From Leptolyngbya sp. FACHB-8 (lineage in GTDB: Bacteria; Cyanobacteriota; Cyanobacteriia; Elainellales; Elainellaceae), in contig NZ_JACJOO010000071.1 in assembly GCF_014695575.1 (NCBI RefSeq), positions 62,001 through 126,000 on the forward strand: a DNA stretch of 64,000 nucleotides. Reading direction: 5' to 3'. The notes beneath the pieces are model-generated. The model worked only from the letters and a program-made list of their open reading frames with translations, was not told the DNA's origin and searched no databases. Within the stretch, counting starts at the first letter, position 1. Every line of letters begins with the position of its first letter. Positions 1 to 9,307 of this stretch are shown piece by piece. The translations under genes were made by a program, and so were the position numbers.

Positions 1-1
1 T

Positions 2-2536
2 ATGCAAACGTTACCCGATTCTCCACTGGTTTGCCCTCCTGTGCGCGTTGAGGACGACCGCACTGGGCTCAATGTGGAAACCTTGAAGCGGGCCTTTCTC
101 GACAACCTTTTCTATATCCAGGGCAAGTTTCCTGACATCGCGACACAGAACGACTACTACATGGCGTTGGCCTATACGGTGCGCGATCGCCTCCTCAAAC
201 GCTGGCTCAAAACAGCTCACACTTACGCCCAACGAGGCTCCCGTACCGTCTGCTACCTTTCCGCAGAATTTTTGATGGGACCACACCTGGGCAACAACCT
301 GATTAACCTCGACATCTACGATGACATCAAGCAGGCCATGGAAGAATTGGGCCTGGACCTGGATGTACTGATGGAACAGGAAGAGGAGCCAGGGCTGGGA
401 AATGGTGGTTTGGGCCGTCTGGCCGCTTGCTACCTGGATTCCATGGCATCTCTGGAGATCCCTTCCATCGGTTATGGCATTCGCTACGAGTACGGGATCT
501 TTGAGCAGGATATCCGCGACGGCTGGCAGGTGGAACGTACTGACAAATGGCTAAAGTATGGAAACCCCTGGGAAATTGCCCGTCCTGAATGGGCGGTTCC
601 TGTTAAGTTGGGCGGTCACACTGAGCATTACACCGACGACAACGGACGCTACCGTGTACGCTGGATTCCCTATCAGGTGGTTCTGGGAGTTCCCCACGAT
701 ACGCCGCTTTTGGGCTATCGGGTAAACACGGCGAATACCCTGCGCCTGTGGCGTGCCGAAGCACCAGAATCCTTTGACTTTGAAGCCTTTAACTCTGGAG
801 ATTATGTTGGGGCTGTACAGGAAAAAATGGTGTCGGAGAACCTGTCGAAGGTACTCTATCCCAATGACAACATTTCCCAGGGCAAGCAACTGCGTCTGGC
901 CCAACAAATTTTCTTTGTGTCCTGCTCTCTGCAAGACATGATCCGCATCATGGAGCAGCAGAAGCTGCCCTTGGAGCAGTTCCACGAGAAGTTTGTGGTG
1001 CAGTTGAATGATACGCACCCGGCTATCTCCATCGCTGAACTCATGCGCCTGTTGATTGACGAGCACGGGTTTGACTGGAACAAAGCCTGGCACATTACCA
1101 CCCATACGTTCGCGTATACCAACCACACCTTGCTTCCTGAAGCACTGGAGCGCTGGCCCCTGAAGCTGTTTGAAACCATGCTTCCCCGGCACTTGGAGAT
1201 TATCTACGAAATCAATCGTCACTTCCTGGATGATGTGCGGATCAAGTTCCCCGAGAACCCGGAGATGCTGACCCGCATGTCCATTATTGAGGAAGGGGGC
1301 GAACGCTATGTTCGTATGGCTCATTTGGCCTGCGTTGGAAGCCTGGCAATTAATGGAGTAGCGGCACTTCACACTGAGCTTTTGAAGCAGGATGTGTTGC
1401 ACGACTTCTTTGAAATGTATCCGGAGAAGTTTAACAACAAGACTAACGGTGTCACCCCTCGCCGTTTCATGGTGGCGAGCAATCCTCGCCTAACTAACCT
1501 GATTACCAGCAAGATTGGTGATGGTTGGATCAAGAACCTGGACGATCTGCGGAAATTGGAAGCCTATGTGGATGAGCCAGAGTTCCGCCATGAGTTCCGT
1601 CAGATCAAGCGCGCCATCAAGCAAGATCTGTCCAACTATGTTCAGGAAAATTATGGGGTGACGCTGAATCCCGACTCCATGTTCGACATTCAGGCCAAGC
1701 GGATTCACGAATATAAGCGCCAACACTTGAATGCGCTGTATGTCGTGACCCTCTACAACCGACTGAAAAATAACCCTGATCTCGATATCACCCCCCGCAC
1801 CTTCCTGTTTGGGGGCAAGGCTGCACCCGGCTATTACATTGCCAAGCTGGTCATTAAGCTGATCAACTCCATTGGGGATGTGGTGAACCGTGATCCCGAT
1901 GTGCGCGATCGCCTCAAAGTCCTCTTCCTGAAGGACTACAGCGTTAAATTTGCTCAGCGGATTTATCCCGCTGCTGACTTATCAGAACAAATTTCTACTG
2001 CGGGTAAAGAAGCGTCGGGTACCGGCAACATGAAGTTTGCCATGAACGGGGCACTGACCGTGGGGACATTAGATGGCGCAAACATCGAAATCCGTGAGGA
2101 AGTCGGAGCGGATAACTTCTTCCTGTTTGGCCTGACGGCAGCCGAAGTGTATGCGATGAAGTCCAAGGGCTACAACCCACGGGAGTACTACGAAAACAAT
2201 GCCGAACTGCGGTTGGCGATGGATCGGATCTCCTCGGGCTTCTTTTCCCATGGCGATCGCGACCTGTTCAAACCCCTGATTGATGGCATGCTAAACCGCG
2301 ATGAGTATATGCTCATGGCTGACTATCAATCCTACGTGGAATGTCAGGATCGGATTAGCGAAGCCTTCCGGGATACCGAGCGGTGGACACGTATGGCAAT
2401 TCTGAATGTCGCTCGCATGGGTAAGTTCTCCAGCGATCGCTCCATCCGCGACTATTGTCAGGACTTCTGGCAAATCTCGCCAGTTTCCATTGAGTTGGAA
2501 GAATATAGCCCTGACACCATTCCTACGTTGCAGTAA
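2..2536 (+). CDS. glgP: Glycogen/alpha-glucan phosphorylase
   Basis: Breaks down glycogen by phosphorolysis, releasing glucose-1-phosphate from the non-reducing ends; a cytosolic, PLP-dependent GT35 enzyme. The 844-residue length is normal for the family. The glycine-rich motif GNGGLGRLAAC lies at about residues 133-143, and the PLP-binding lysine is in GTGNMKFAMNGA at about residue 678. The C-terminus is complete. The ATG at position 2 is the first codon visible, so a few extra N-terminal residues upstream of the window cannot be excluded, although the sequence aligns well with a normal N-terminus. A strong terminator follows the stop codon. Function is certain at family level; the preferred glucan is inferred. 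Confidence 0.96.
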   Translation: MQTLPDSPLVCPPVRVEDDRTGLNVETLKRAFLDNLFYIQGKFPDIATQNDYYMALAYTVRDRLLKRWLKTAHTYAQRGSRTVCYLSAEFLMGPHLGNNLINLDIYDDIKQAMEELGLDLDVLMEQEEEPGLGNGGLGRLAACYLDSMASLEIPSIGYGIRYEYGIFEQDIRDGWQVERTDKWLKYGNPWEIARPEWAVPVKLGGHTEHYTDDNGRYRVRWIPYQVVLGVPHDTPLLGYRVNTANTLRLWRAEAPESFDFEAFNSGDYVGAVQEKMVSENLSKVLYPNDNISQGKQLRLAQQIFFVSCSLQDMIRIMEQQKLPLEQFHEKFVVQLNDTHPAISIAELMRLLIDEHGFDWNKAWHITTHTFAYTNHTLLPEALERWPLKLFETMLPRHLEIIYEINRHFLDDVRIKFPENPEMLTRMSIIEEGGERYVRMAHLACVGSLAINGVAALHTELLKQDVLHDFFEMYPEKFNNKTNGVTPRRFMVASNPRLTNLITSKIGDGWIKNLDDLRKLEAYVDEPEFRHEFRQIKRAIKQDLSNYVQENYGVTLNPDSMFDIQAKRIHEYKRQHLNALYVVTLYNRLKNNPDLDITPRTFLFGGKAAPGYYIAKLVIKLINSIGDVVNRDPDVRDRLKVLFLKDYSVKFAQRIYPAADLSEQISTAGKEASGTGNMKFAMNGALTVGTLDGANIEIREEVGADNFFLFGLTAAEVYAMKSKGYNPREYYENNAELRLAMDRISSGFFSHGDRDLFKPLIDGMLNRDEYMLMADYQSYVECQDRISEAFRDTERWTRMAILNVARMGKFSSDRSIRDYCQDFWQISPVSIELEEYSPDTIPTLQ

Positions 2537-2546
2537 ACGCTTTTAG

Positions 2547-2585
2547 AAAAGAACGCGGGGGCTTTGCTCCCGCGTTCTTTTTTTT
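2547..2585 (+). terminator. Rho-independent terminator of glgP
   Basis: Stem AAAAGAACGCGGG / CCCGCGTTCTTTT with a short loop, followed by an unbroken run of T residues, 10 bases after the glgP stop codon. This is a textbook intrinsic terminator. Confidence 0.9.
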
Positions 2586-2678
2586 GTACAACACTCGCGA
2601 CAGGCGTCATGTACGCTTCGGTTTCCACCGCATGGTAGGATGAAGCCTTGACTGTATTCTCTATAACCCGCTCTCTCG

Positions 2679-4031
2679 ATGCGTTTCGAAAAGATTCTGA
2701 TTGCCAACCGGGGAGAAATTGCCCTTCGTATTCTGCGCACCTGTGAAGAGATGGGGATCGCCACCGTTGCGGTACACTCCACCATTGACCGCAATGCTCT
2801 CCACGTTCAGTTGGCCGACGAAACTGTCTGCATCGGTGAGCCCCCCAGCAGCAAAAGCTATCTCAACATTCCGAATATCATTGCCGCAGCTCTGACCCGT
2901 AATGTTAGTGCCATCCACCCTGGTTATGGCTTCCTGGCAGAGAATGCTCGGTTCGCAGAGATTTGTGCCGATCACCAGATTACCTTCATTGGCCCGACTC
3001 CTGATGCGATGCGAGCGATGGGCGATAAGTCCACCGCCCGTGACACGATGTATCGCTTGGGTGTGCCTACGGTGCCAGGTAGTGATGGCCTGCTAACAGA
3101 TGAGAAAGAGGCGTTGGCGATCGCCCAAACCATCGGCTACCCCGTTATGATTAAGGCCACCGCTGGCGGCGGTGGTCGTGGAATGCGCCTGGTGCGAGCA
3201 GAAGATGAGCTGATCAAATCCTTCCTGGCAGCTCAAGGTGAAGCAGACGCAGCCTTTGGCAACCCTGGTTTGTATCTAGAAAAATTCATTGAGCGTCCCC
3301 GCCACATCGAGTTTCAAATTCTGGCGGATAGCTATGGCAATGTAATTCACCTGGGCGAACGGGACTGTTCTATTCAGCGCCGCCACCAAAAGCTATTGGA
3401 AGAGTCACCCAGCCCTGCCATGACGCCAGAATTACGTCAGCAGATGGGTGATGCCGCAGTGAAGGTCGCTAAGGCTATCGGCTATGTCGGGGCTGGCACC
3501 ATCGAGTTTCTGCTGGATCAAAGCGGGCGCTTCTATTTCATGGAGATGAATACCCGAATTCAGGTGGAACATCCCGTAACCGAAATGGTGACCGGAATTG
3601 ATCTGATTGAAGAGCAAATCCGTGTGGCTCAGGGTGAAAAATTACAGCTGACTCAGGAGCAAGTAAAGCTGACCGGACACACCATTGAGTGCCGCATCAA
3701 CGCCGAAGATCCTGATATGAACTTCCGGCCTAATCCTGGTCGTATCAGTGCCTATCTTCCTCCCGGTGGCCCCGGAGTACGGATGGATTCACACGTCTAC
3801 ACAGACTACGAAATTCCGCCCTATTACGACTCGCTGATTGGCAAACTGATTGTCTGGGGGCACGATCGCCCAGCAGCGATCCGCCGGATGAAACGCGCTT
3901 TACAAGAGTGCGCTATTACAGGTCTTTCCACGACCATCGGCTTCCACCAAAAGATTTTAGAAACTTCGGAATTCAACGAAGGCAAGGTTTACACCAACTT
4001 TGTTGAGCAAATGATGCAGCGCAAATCCTAG
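2679..4031 (+). CDS. accC: Biotin carboxylase subunit of acetyl-CoA carboxylase
   Basis: Carboxylates biotin on the carrier protein AccB using ATP and bicarbonate, the first half-reaction of fatty-acid synthesis, in the cytosol. The 450-residue length is typical. The N-terminus [20 protein letters not shown] is the classic biotin-carboxylase opening; the ATP-grasp glycine loop [11 protein letters not shown] lies near residue 160, and [16 protein letters not shown] carries catalytic residues near 290-300. The C-terminal domain is intact. No other acc subunit is adjacent, as is usual in cyanobacteria, where the acc genes are dispersed. Confidence 0.97.
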   Translation: MRFEKILIANRGEIALRILRTCEEMGIATVAVHSTIDRNALHVQLADETVCIGEPPSSKSYLNIPNIIAAALTRNVSAIHPGYGFLAENARFAEICADHQITFIGPTPDAMRAMGDKSTARDTMYRLGVPTVPGSDGLLTDEKEALAIAQTIGYPVMIKATAGGGGRGMRLVRAEDELIKSFLAAQGEADAAFGNPGLYLEKFIERPRHIEFQILADSYGNVIHLGERDCSIQRRHQKLLEESPSPAMTPELRQQMGDAAVKVAKAIGYVGAGTIEFLLDQSGRFYFMEMNTRIQVEHPVTEMVTGIDLIEEQIRVAQGEKLQLTQEQVKLTGHTIECRINAEDPDMNFRPNPGRISAYLPPGGPGVRMDSHVYTDYEIPPYYDSLIGKLIVWGHDRPAAIRRMKRALQECAITGLSTTIGFHQKILETSEFNEGKVYTNFVEQMMQRKS

Positions 4032-4068
4032 GACAAACAGGGTTTACGCACTCTTGCGTGTAACGCCT

Positions 4069-4108
4069 AACGAAAAGAGAGAGGGATTTCACCCTCTCTC
4101 TTTTCGTT
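4069..4108. terminator. Bidirectional terminator-like hairpin after accC
   Basis: Perfect stem AACGAAAAGAGAGAGGG / CCCTCTCTCTTTTCGTT between the convergent genes accC and yggT. The U-run is short, so termination is probable but not proven. Confidence 0.65.
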
Positions 4109-4110
4109 GA

Positions 4111-4166
4111 AAAGCCTGACCTTGCTCGGAAGATCGCATGCAACCTTCCGGGCAAGGTCAGGCTTT
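4111..4166. terminator. Second hairpin between accC and yggT
   Basis: Stem AAAGCCTGACCTTGC / GCAAGGTCAGGCTTT, 8 bases beyond the yggT stop codon. Read on the minus strand the right-hand stem runs into TTTT, so it probably ends yggT transcription. Confidence 0.6.
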
Positions 4167-4173
4167 AGGATTT

Positions 4174-4464
4174 TTAGAAGCGATTCATCATTGTCAGCAA
4201 ACCCTGCTGGCCGACGATTAATTCTCGAAGCAGGCTAAAAATTCCCACCCAAACGATCGGTGTAATATCGACACCCCCTAAAGGCTGAATTAGTTTGCGG
4301 GAGGGAGCCAAAAACGGTTCTGTGGGAATCGCCACTAGGGAAAAGGGCAATTTGGTCAAGTCTGCTTGGGGATACCAGGTCAGCACGATGCGGAAAATAA
4401 AGAGCAAAATCATGAGCCCAAATAGCAGACTTAACCCCAGGGAGGCGATCGCAGTGGTAGTCAT
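4174..4464 (-). CDS. YggT family membrane protein
   Basis: Small integral membrane protein with two predicted hydrophobic helices (about residues 5-28 and 70-90 from the ATG chosen here) and the family signature RIVLTWYPQ, followed by EPFLAPSRKLIQPLGGVDITPI. Family members (YlmG/CCB3 in plastids) are linked to membrane-protein or cytochrome b6f haem maturation and to nucleoid or division-site organisation; the role here is inferred from family only. An upstream TTG at 4497 would add 11 residues, but the ATG at 4464 gives the usual N-terminus directly before the first helix. Confidence 0.88.
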   Translation of the reverse strand: MTTTAIASLGLSLLFGLMILLFIFRIVLTWYPQADLTKLPFSLVAIPTEPFLAPSRKLIQPLGGVDITPIVWVGIFSLLRELIVGQQGLLTMMNRF

Positions 4465-4714
4465 AAACTCGTAAACCTGGAACGTTACGTTTCTCAATCT
4501 TTATTTTATCGCGATCGCCTACTCAATAGTCTTCGCCCCCCCCTCATCACGAAGGGGCAAAGTACATTCACAATCCAGGGGGCGCTTATGGTGAAAAGGT
4601 TGCGTAGCGGTACTTTCACGACATTTCAAGACAGCTTTGAAACATAACTGAGTAAAGCGTAAGTCCCTGATAAAATAAGTACACACTTGAGATGACCACG
4701 TTAGGACAAATCCC

Positions 4715-4837
4715 ATGACCCCATCTTTGATGAACTTTTTCTACAGCCTTCTGGCTGGTGTGCTCATCGTTGTGGTTCCCGCAACGGTTGGCCTGATCTT
4801 CATCAGCCAAAAAGACAAAATCCAGCGCGGTAGCTGA
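4715..4837 (+). CDS. psbX: Photosystem II reaction centre protein PsbX (40 aa)
   Basis: A 40-residue single-span protein. Its N-terminal MTPSLMNFFYSLLAGVLIVV, central helix and basic tail ending KDKIQRGS match type 1 PsbX of cyanobacteria. PsbX sits at the periphery of photosystem II near cytochrome b559 and affects plastoquinone exchange. The reading frame is short but clean, opens with ATG and closes with TGA. It is one of the markers that make the organism a cyanobacterium. Confidence 0.93.
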   Translation: MTPSLMNFFYSLLAGVLIVVVPATVGLIFISQKDKIQRGS

Positions 4838-5281
4838 GGTTGTTTATTAACGTGTAAGCAGGGGGCTTCCATATTGGGAGTTCCCTGTTTTTCATATTCC
4901 TTTAAAGGGACAATCAGTACCCTTTCAAAACAATCGGTCTCCTTCAACGTACGAAAACGTGAATCTCCAGGCTTAAAACGGGCTTGAACGATACATGTCT
5001 TTACGTTCAAGCTGGACTCTGGTATAGATGGTCAAGCGGTTTTCGTGAAATTTTCTAGCCTCCTCAATAATTGAGTCCTTAAAAAGGAGGGTGAAAAGTT
5101 GATTTTTCGTCGTTATAGTGCACGAAAAGCTAACTCTTCCCAGGTTTTAACAGGTAGGCTCTCAGGGTTAGCTGACTCGATGAAGCCGCTAGAAGGCAGA
5201 TTCATCTCCGTTAGCCATAATATATGGTGGAGAGTCAGAGCATAAATCGCTAGGATTAAAACAGGTTTTCGGAGAACGGCG
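4838..5281. other. Spacer between psbX and the ycf66-like gene
   Basis: About 440 bases with no convincing gene. It contains an imperfect hairpin at 5097-5135 (arms AGTTGATTTTTCGT and CACGAAAAGCTAACT), a degenerate member of the TTTTTCGTG...CACGAAAAA hairpin group seen elsewhere in this window. The promoter of the next gene should lie in the last 100 bases, but no clear -35/-10 pair can be singled out. Confidence 0.5.
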
Positions 5282-6181
5282 ATGGTAGAGGTCGGACTGA
5301 ACTGGAGTAATTTTGTGGCATCGGGCTTGCTAACGCAGCCGGTGTTGGCCCAGGTAAACCTAGGGGCTAATCCTGCGGTGTTTTTGGGCGTTGTGCTTGC
5401 TGTTAGCGGAGCCGGTTTGTACTTTTTGCGCTCAATTCGTCCCCAATTAGCCCGGGATTACGACATTGCCCTGGCGGCGGTTGCCCTCCTCTGTGGGTTC
5501 ATCCTGTTTTTCCAGGGATGGCGTTTAGACCCCATCCTCACCTTTGGTTACTTTCTGCTAGCTGGAGCTGCAGGCTTTTTTGCCTTTGAGACTCTGCGCC
5601 TGCGGGGAGCGACTGCCGAGCAAGCCAAGCGCTATACTCCCCTCGTAGATGATGAGCGCCCGGTAAGCCGCGTTTATCGTGCTGAGCTGGATGAACTGAG
5701 CCCCGTTGATGAGCGTCCTACGACTCGTCGCATTCGGGCCAGCCGCGACTATCGCTCTTCTGATGCCGAAGACTATGGTTCTGAGGATCGTCGTCCTTCG
5801 GTGCGAGGTTCGATTGAATCTCGAAGCGATCGCTCGGCCCGTCGTCGTTCTGCCTCCAGTCGTCCCTCCAGCAGTAGTCGTCCTTCCCGTTCTAGCCGTG
5901 CTGATGATTGGGGTGATGAACCACCTGCGCCCTCGGCTCGTCAGGATCGCAGCTTCTGGGATAATGACGATGATTTTGGCAGCGATCGCTCCTCCACTTC
6001 CTACCGTAGTTCGAGTAGCCGTGGGCCATCCTCCCGTCCCCGTCGCCCTCGTCCTCCCATCGATGACGATATGCCGTCGTCCCGTCGCCCTCCCATCGAT
6101 GATCGCTCCTCGGATTATGTAGACTATCAGCCGGTGGACTACGGCGATTCTGAGATCGACAATTCCAATAATTTCGACTAA
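5282..6181 (+). CDS. ycf66: Ycf66 family thylakoid/membrane protein with Ser/Arg/Asp-rich tail
   Basis: The first roughly 120 residues match Ycf66, a membrane protein family of cyanobacteria and plastids of unknown function: NLGANPAVFLGVVLAVSGAG, then hydrophobic helices near residues 30-50, 60-80 and 85-105, including WRLDPILTFGYFLLAGAAGF. The remaining 180 residues are a disordered tail rich in Ser, Arg, Asp and Pro, with repeated PIDDDMPSSRRPP-like units. The start is supported by GGAGAACGGCG just before the ATG. The Ycf66 core is clear; the long tail is typical in character but variable between species. Confidence 0.88.
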   Translation: MVEVGLNWSNFVASGLLTQPVLAQVNLGANPAVFLGVVLAVSGAGLYFLRSIRPQLARDYDIALAAVALLCGFILFFQGWRLDPILTFGYFLLAGAAGFFAFETLRLRGATAEQAKRYTPLVDDERPVSRVYRAELDELSPVDERPTTRRIRASRDYRSSDAEDYGSEDRRPSVRGSIESRSDRSARRRSASSRPSSSSRPSRSSRADDWGDEPPAPSARQDRSFWDNDDDFGSDRSSTSYRSSSSRGPSSRPRRPRPPIDDDMPSSRRPPIDDRSSDYVDYQPVDYGDSEIDNSNNFD

Positions 6182-6192
6182 GCAGGGTATCC

Positions 6193-6726
6193 ATGCGGGA
6201 TAACGTCCTGCGTCGTATAGGAATTTTATTGGGGCTGATAGGGTTATTGCTGACCCTGTCAGCTTGTTCTAATCAACCCCAACCTGTAGAACCTGGGGTT
6301 CTAAACAGTCTTTATACCGATGAGCAGCCTTCCCTCAGTGGGAGTGGCCGCTATTTAGCGTTGGTTTCAAATCGGGATGGCCATCGCCGCTTGTTGCTCT
6401 ATGACCTGGAGGAGCAAGGCTTTATCTCGTTGCCCCGCTTAAATCGACAGGATGCGATCGCCGAAACCCCCAGCCTGAGCAATAATGCTCGCTACATTGT
6501 GTACGTTGCTAGCGGCAGCGGTCGGCCCGAAGTCGAGCTGTACGATCGCATCACGCAATCAGCTCAGGTGCTGACAGCTGGATATCGTGGTTGGGTCCGT
6601 CACCCCAGTATTAGCCCGGATGGCCGCTACATCACCTTTGAGTCGAGTATTCGCGGTCAATGGGACGTTCAGATATTGGATCGTGGCTCTAATATCGAAT
6701 TAGATGTATTGGATGGTCGTCTGTAA
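6193..6726 (+). CDS. TolB-like beta-propeller lipoprotein, copy 1
   Basis: A predicted lipoprotein with a basic N-terminus, hydrophobic segment and lipobox LSAC (Cys near residue 25), followed by three WD40-like/PD40 repeats of the type GRYLALVSNRDGHRRLLLYD, ARYIVYVASGSGRPEVELYD and GRYITFESSIRGQWDVQILD. Such blades are found in TolB, the periplasmic partner of Pal, but at 177 residues this is far too short to be TolB itself. It lies 11 bases after the ycf66-like gene, so the two may be co-transcribed, and has a paralogue directly downstream. Function unknown; probably an envelope scaffold. Confidence 0.82.
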   Translation: MRDNVLRRIGILLGLIGLLLTLSACSNQPQPVEPGVLNSLYTDEQPSLSGSGRYLALVSNRDGHRRLLLYDLEEQGFISLPRLNRQDAIAETPSLSNNARYIVYVASGSGRPEVELYDRITQSAQVLTAGYRGWVRHPSISPDGRYITFESSIRGQWDVQILDRGSNIELDVLDGRL

Positions 6727-6847
6727 CATTTGGATGGGTTTCGTGGGCGTTTTAAGCCCGCGAGATCAATGTTCTCTTGAAGGCGAATAAGCGAGAGTTT
6801 TTTCCTGCTTGGCCTCACAATAGAGGGTTGTAACCGATTGGCTCGAT

Positions 6848-7387
6848 GTGTCTGGTAGTGCTTCACCTGTGAAATGGCTTGTGTGTGTGCTGGCGATCGC
6901 CCTGGTCAGTTTTCTCAGTGGTTGTAGCTCGGGCCAGCTCCTTGGTTTGCCCCTCGATACGGCAGGGGAGAGTCTCAATAGCCCCTACGCCGAGACGGAA
7001 CCGCAGTTTGTCAATGGCCAATACCTCGTCTTTATCTCCGATCGCAATGGTAGCCAGGATGTTTTTCTCTACGACCTGAAAGCTCGTCAGTTAATCGATC
7101 TCCCCAATCTGAATACAGCCGATAGCGTTGCCTCCCATCCGGGAATTTCCTCCAATGGCCGCTACATTGTCTTTGCTAGCAGTCGCCAGGGGGAGTCTGA
7201 TATCTACCTGTATGACCGAGAGGTGCAGACGCTGAAAAACCTCACAGCAACTCTAGAGGCAGATGTTCGTTATCCAACCATTAGTGGCGACGGAGAGCGC
7301 ATTGCCTTTGAGTCTAACGGGCGGGGACAATGGGATATTGTGGTGTGCGATCGTATGGGTAAACCTCTTGCTCTTTCGAGTGAGTAA
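6848..7387 (+). CDS. TolB-like beta-propeller lipoprotein, copy 2
   Basis: Paralogue of the preceding gene with the same layout: a hydrophobic leader, lipobox LSGC, and three PD40 blades ending in LYDLKARQLIDLPNL, LYDREVQTLKNLT and the shared FESNGRGQWDIVVCDR. The listed start is GTG at 6848; GTG at 6869 would give the shorter and perhaps better leader MKWLVCVLAIALVSFLSGCS. The pair looks like a tandem duplication that has diverged considerably. Role unknown; both are expected to be anchored in a membrane facing the periplasm. Confidence 0.82.
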   Translation: MSGSASPVKWLVCVLAIALVSFLSGCSSGQLLGLPLDTAGESLNSPYAETEPQFVNGQYLVFISDRNGSQDVFLYDLKARQLIDLPNLNTADSVASHPGISSNGRYIVFASSRQGESDIYLYDREVQTLKNLTATLEADVRYPTISGDGERIAFESNGRGQWDIVVCDRMGKPLALSSE

Positions 7388-7429
7388 TTTAAACCCATTT
7401 GTATGGCGCTGGGCGCTCAAACCGAGGAC

Positions 7430-7476
7430 GTTTATTTCTGAAAAGCTCGGCTTCATGCGGCTTATCAGAAATAAAC
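7430..7476. repeat. Inverted repeat 3' of the second propeller gene
   Basis: Arms GTTTATTTCTGA and TCAGAAATAAAC separated by 23 bases, about 40 bases beyond the stop codon. Possible terminator or hairpin element. Confidence 0.55.
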
Positions 7477-7505
7477 TGTCTTAAGCAACCTCAATCTGGG
7501 ATAGT

Positions 7506-7556
7506 CAAGAGTTTTTTCGAGGGGCGCGCTAATCGCGCCCCTCAAAAAAACTCTTG
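7506..7556. repeat. Long hairpin, 23-bp arms
   Basis: Near-perfect inverted repeat: arms CAAGAGTTTTTTCGAGGGG... and its complement, with the core GGGGCGCG-CTAAT-CGCGCCCC. It is one of the many long spacer hairpins in this window. The spacer 7388-7728 also holds the short terminator at 7598-7625. Confidence 0.85.
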
Positions 7557-7597
7557 GCTCAAACTCAAGTCATCCAGGTTACGTATGGCTATATAAC

Positions 7598-7625
7598 GAT
7601 CCGGAAAAAAATCCGGATCATTTTT
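7598..7625 (+). terminator. Short intrinsic terminator
   Basis: GATCCGGA / TCCGGATC stem with an A-rich loop followed by ATTTTT, about 100 bases before the protease gene. Confidence 0.6.
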
Positions 7626-7728
7626 CAGTAGGAATGGATGACGATCTGAAATCCCATTGTCACAATAAGAAAAAAGCTAACTTTTGAACCTGCTTCCATT
7701 GCGTATTTAATTGGCTAGCGATCGCAGC

Positions 7729-9171
7729 ATGAAGAATTCTCTCATCCGTCACGTTTCCTCGGGTTTACTCGCTACGGGCCTATGCGCCTCTCTCCTACTG
7801 GATCTACCGGGCCTCTTGACTTCCCAAGGACGCCTTCTGACCCAAACTGCCCAGGCCCAAACCGAGGAGGAAGTTAATGTTCGAGTTTACGCTGAGGCCA
7901 GCCCGGCGGTTGTGTCCATTGAGGCTGGAAATAGCACCGGGAGCGGCAGCATTATTACACCAGATGGCCTGGTTCTGACCAATGCCCATGTGGTTAGTCA
8001 GGCTCAGCAAGTGACCGTCGTGCTAGCCGACGGCCGTCGGGTTCCTGGAGAGGTTGTGGCGTTTGGAGAAGGTGGCTTAGATCTGGCCGCTATTCAACTG
8101 CAAGGGCAGCGCAACCTTCCAACCGTAGAACTGGCGGAGCACAGCTCCGTTCAGGTGGGGCAGCGCGCCTTTGCTATTGGAAACCCCTTTGGTCAGTTCC
8201 AAAATACGCTAACCATCGGTATTATTAGCCGCGTTGACCCCAACCGGGGGCTTCTACAAACCGACGCTTCCATCAACCCAGGTAACTCAGGGGGTCCTCT
8301 GCTAGATAGCCATGGGGAAATGATTGGGGTAACCTCTGCCATCTTTGCTCCGACCGGGCCGGGAGGCAATACAGGAATTGGGTTTGCGATCGCCGTTGAC
8401 CGTGTGCAGTCCTTCTTGACAGCTGTCCGCGATGGAACCGCTCCCCGTACGGCCCAACAATCGCCCCTCCTGGGTGGCGGTCGTGAGGCACAGCGCATCA
8501 CCCTCGGGGCTCCCGCTGTGCAGGGGCGTCTCGATACCTCTAGCAGCGTTCTGCCCTCCGATGGCAGCTATTTTGATGCCTACACCTTCGAGGGGCAACA
8601 GGGACAACAGATTGTGATTGAGATGGCGAGCAGTGACATGAATGCCTACGTCATTTTGCTGGAGCCGAATGGCGATAATCTAGGCCAGGATGACGACAGT
8701 GGTGGCAATAATAATGCCCGTCTGGTGACAACTCTACCCCGCAGTGGGATCTACACGGTGTTAGCGAACACCCGTCTGGCGGGTGAAGTGGGTAGCTACC
8801 AACTGGGAGTGTCAACTCAGGGACGAACGCCTTCTGCCGGAACGACCAGCAGCTCTCTAATCCTGCAGGAGCAGGGTGCGCTGGGGCCTAATTCTCCGGT
8901 TTGGCAGGAAGATGGCAGCCTCTATCAGGAATACACCTTCCAGGGCAACCAGGGGCAGCAGGTGACAATCACGATGGAAAGCGGAGAGTTTGACACCTAC
9001 CTGATGCTCTTTGATGAGCGCTACCAGATCATCGACCAGAACAATGATGTCTCCCCCCAGAACACCAATTCAACCCTGGTGTTGACTCTTCCTTATACAG
9101 GAACCTATCGAGTGGTAGCAAACGCGCTGGATCGCTCAGGGCGGGGCCGTTTCCAACTCACAGTTCGTTAG
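7729..9171 (+). CDS. Secreted S1C trypsin-like protease (HhoA/Deg type) with two PPC domains
   Basis: A predicted exported serine protease. After a signal peptide (about residues 1-45, ending near TAQAQT) comes a trypsin-like domain with the triad His in TNAHVV, Asp in GGLDLAAIQ and Ser in NPGNSGGPLL, as in DegP/HhoA. HhoA, HhoB and HtrA of cyanobacteria normally continue with a PDZ domain. Here two bacterial pre-peptidase C-terminal (PPC) beta-sandwich domains follow instead, beginning near GSYFDAYTFEGQQGQQ and GSLYQEYTFQGNQGQQ, with acidic Asp-rich loops that may bind calcium. ATG 7729 is chosen over an in-frame TTG at 7711 because it starts directly before the leader. Likely periplasmic or extracellular protein turnover. 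Confidence 0.9.
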   Translation: MKNSLIRHVSSGLLATGLCASLLLDLPGLLTSQGRLLTQTAQAQTEEEVNVRVYAEASPAVVSIEAGNSTGSGSIITPDGLVLTNAHVVSQAQQVTVVLADGRRVPGEVVAFGEGGLDLAAIQLQGQRNLPTVELAEHSSVQVGQRAFAIGNPFGQFQNTLTIGIISRVDPNRGLLQTDASINPGNSGGPLLDSHGEMIGVTSAIFAPTGPGGNTGIGFAIAVDRVQSFLTAVRDGTAPRTAQQSPLLGGGREAQRITLGAPAVQGRLDTSSSVLPSDGSYFDAYTFEGQQGQQIVIEMASSDMNAYVILLEPNGDNLGQDDDSGGNNNARLVTTLPRSGIYTVLANTRLAGEVGSYQLGVSTQGRTPSAGTTSSSLILQEQGALGPNSPVWQEDGSLYQEYTFQGNQGQQVTITMESGEFDTYLMLFDERYQIIDQNNDVSPQNTNSTLVLTLPYTGTYRVVANALDRSGRGRFQLTVR

Positions 9172-9186
9172 GGAGAGCAGCCTTAT

Positions 9187-9230
9187 ACAATAAGAAGTTC
9201 GTGGTACATTTCCCACGAACTTCTTATTGT
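9187..9230. repeat. Hairpin with 18-bp arms after the protease gene
   Basis: Perfect arms ACAATAAGAAGTTCGTGG / CCACGAACTTCTTATTGT starting 15 bases after the protease stop, between convergent genes. Could act as a terminator for the plus strand. Confidence 0.8.
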
Positions 9231-9252
9231 TAAGCATATATACCACTCTTAA

Positions 9253-9288
9253 AAAAGCCGGGTTCTCATAAATGAGAACCCGGCTTTT
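9253..9288 (-). terminator. psbY: Terminator of psbY
   Basis: Arms AAAAGCCGGGTTCTCAT / ATGAGAACCCGGCTTTT; on the minus strand it is followed by TTTTTT, 20 bases beyond the psbY stop. Good intrinsic-terminator geometry. Confidence 0.8.
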
Positions 9289-9307
9289 GAATGCAGTAGG
9301 CAATACC

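Noticed and set aside
551-1402. 283-codon frame antisense to glgP
   Set aside because: Shadow of a strongly coding gene; the plus strand clearly encodes phosphorylase.
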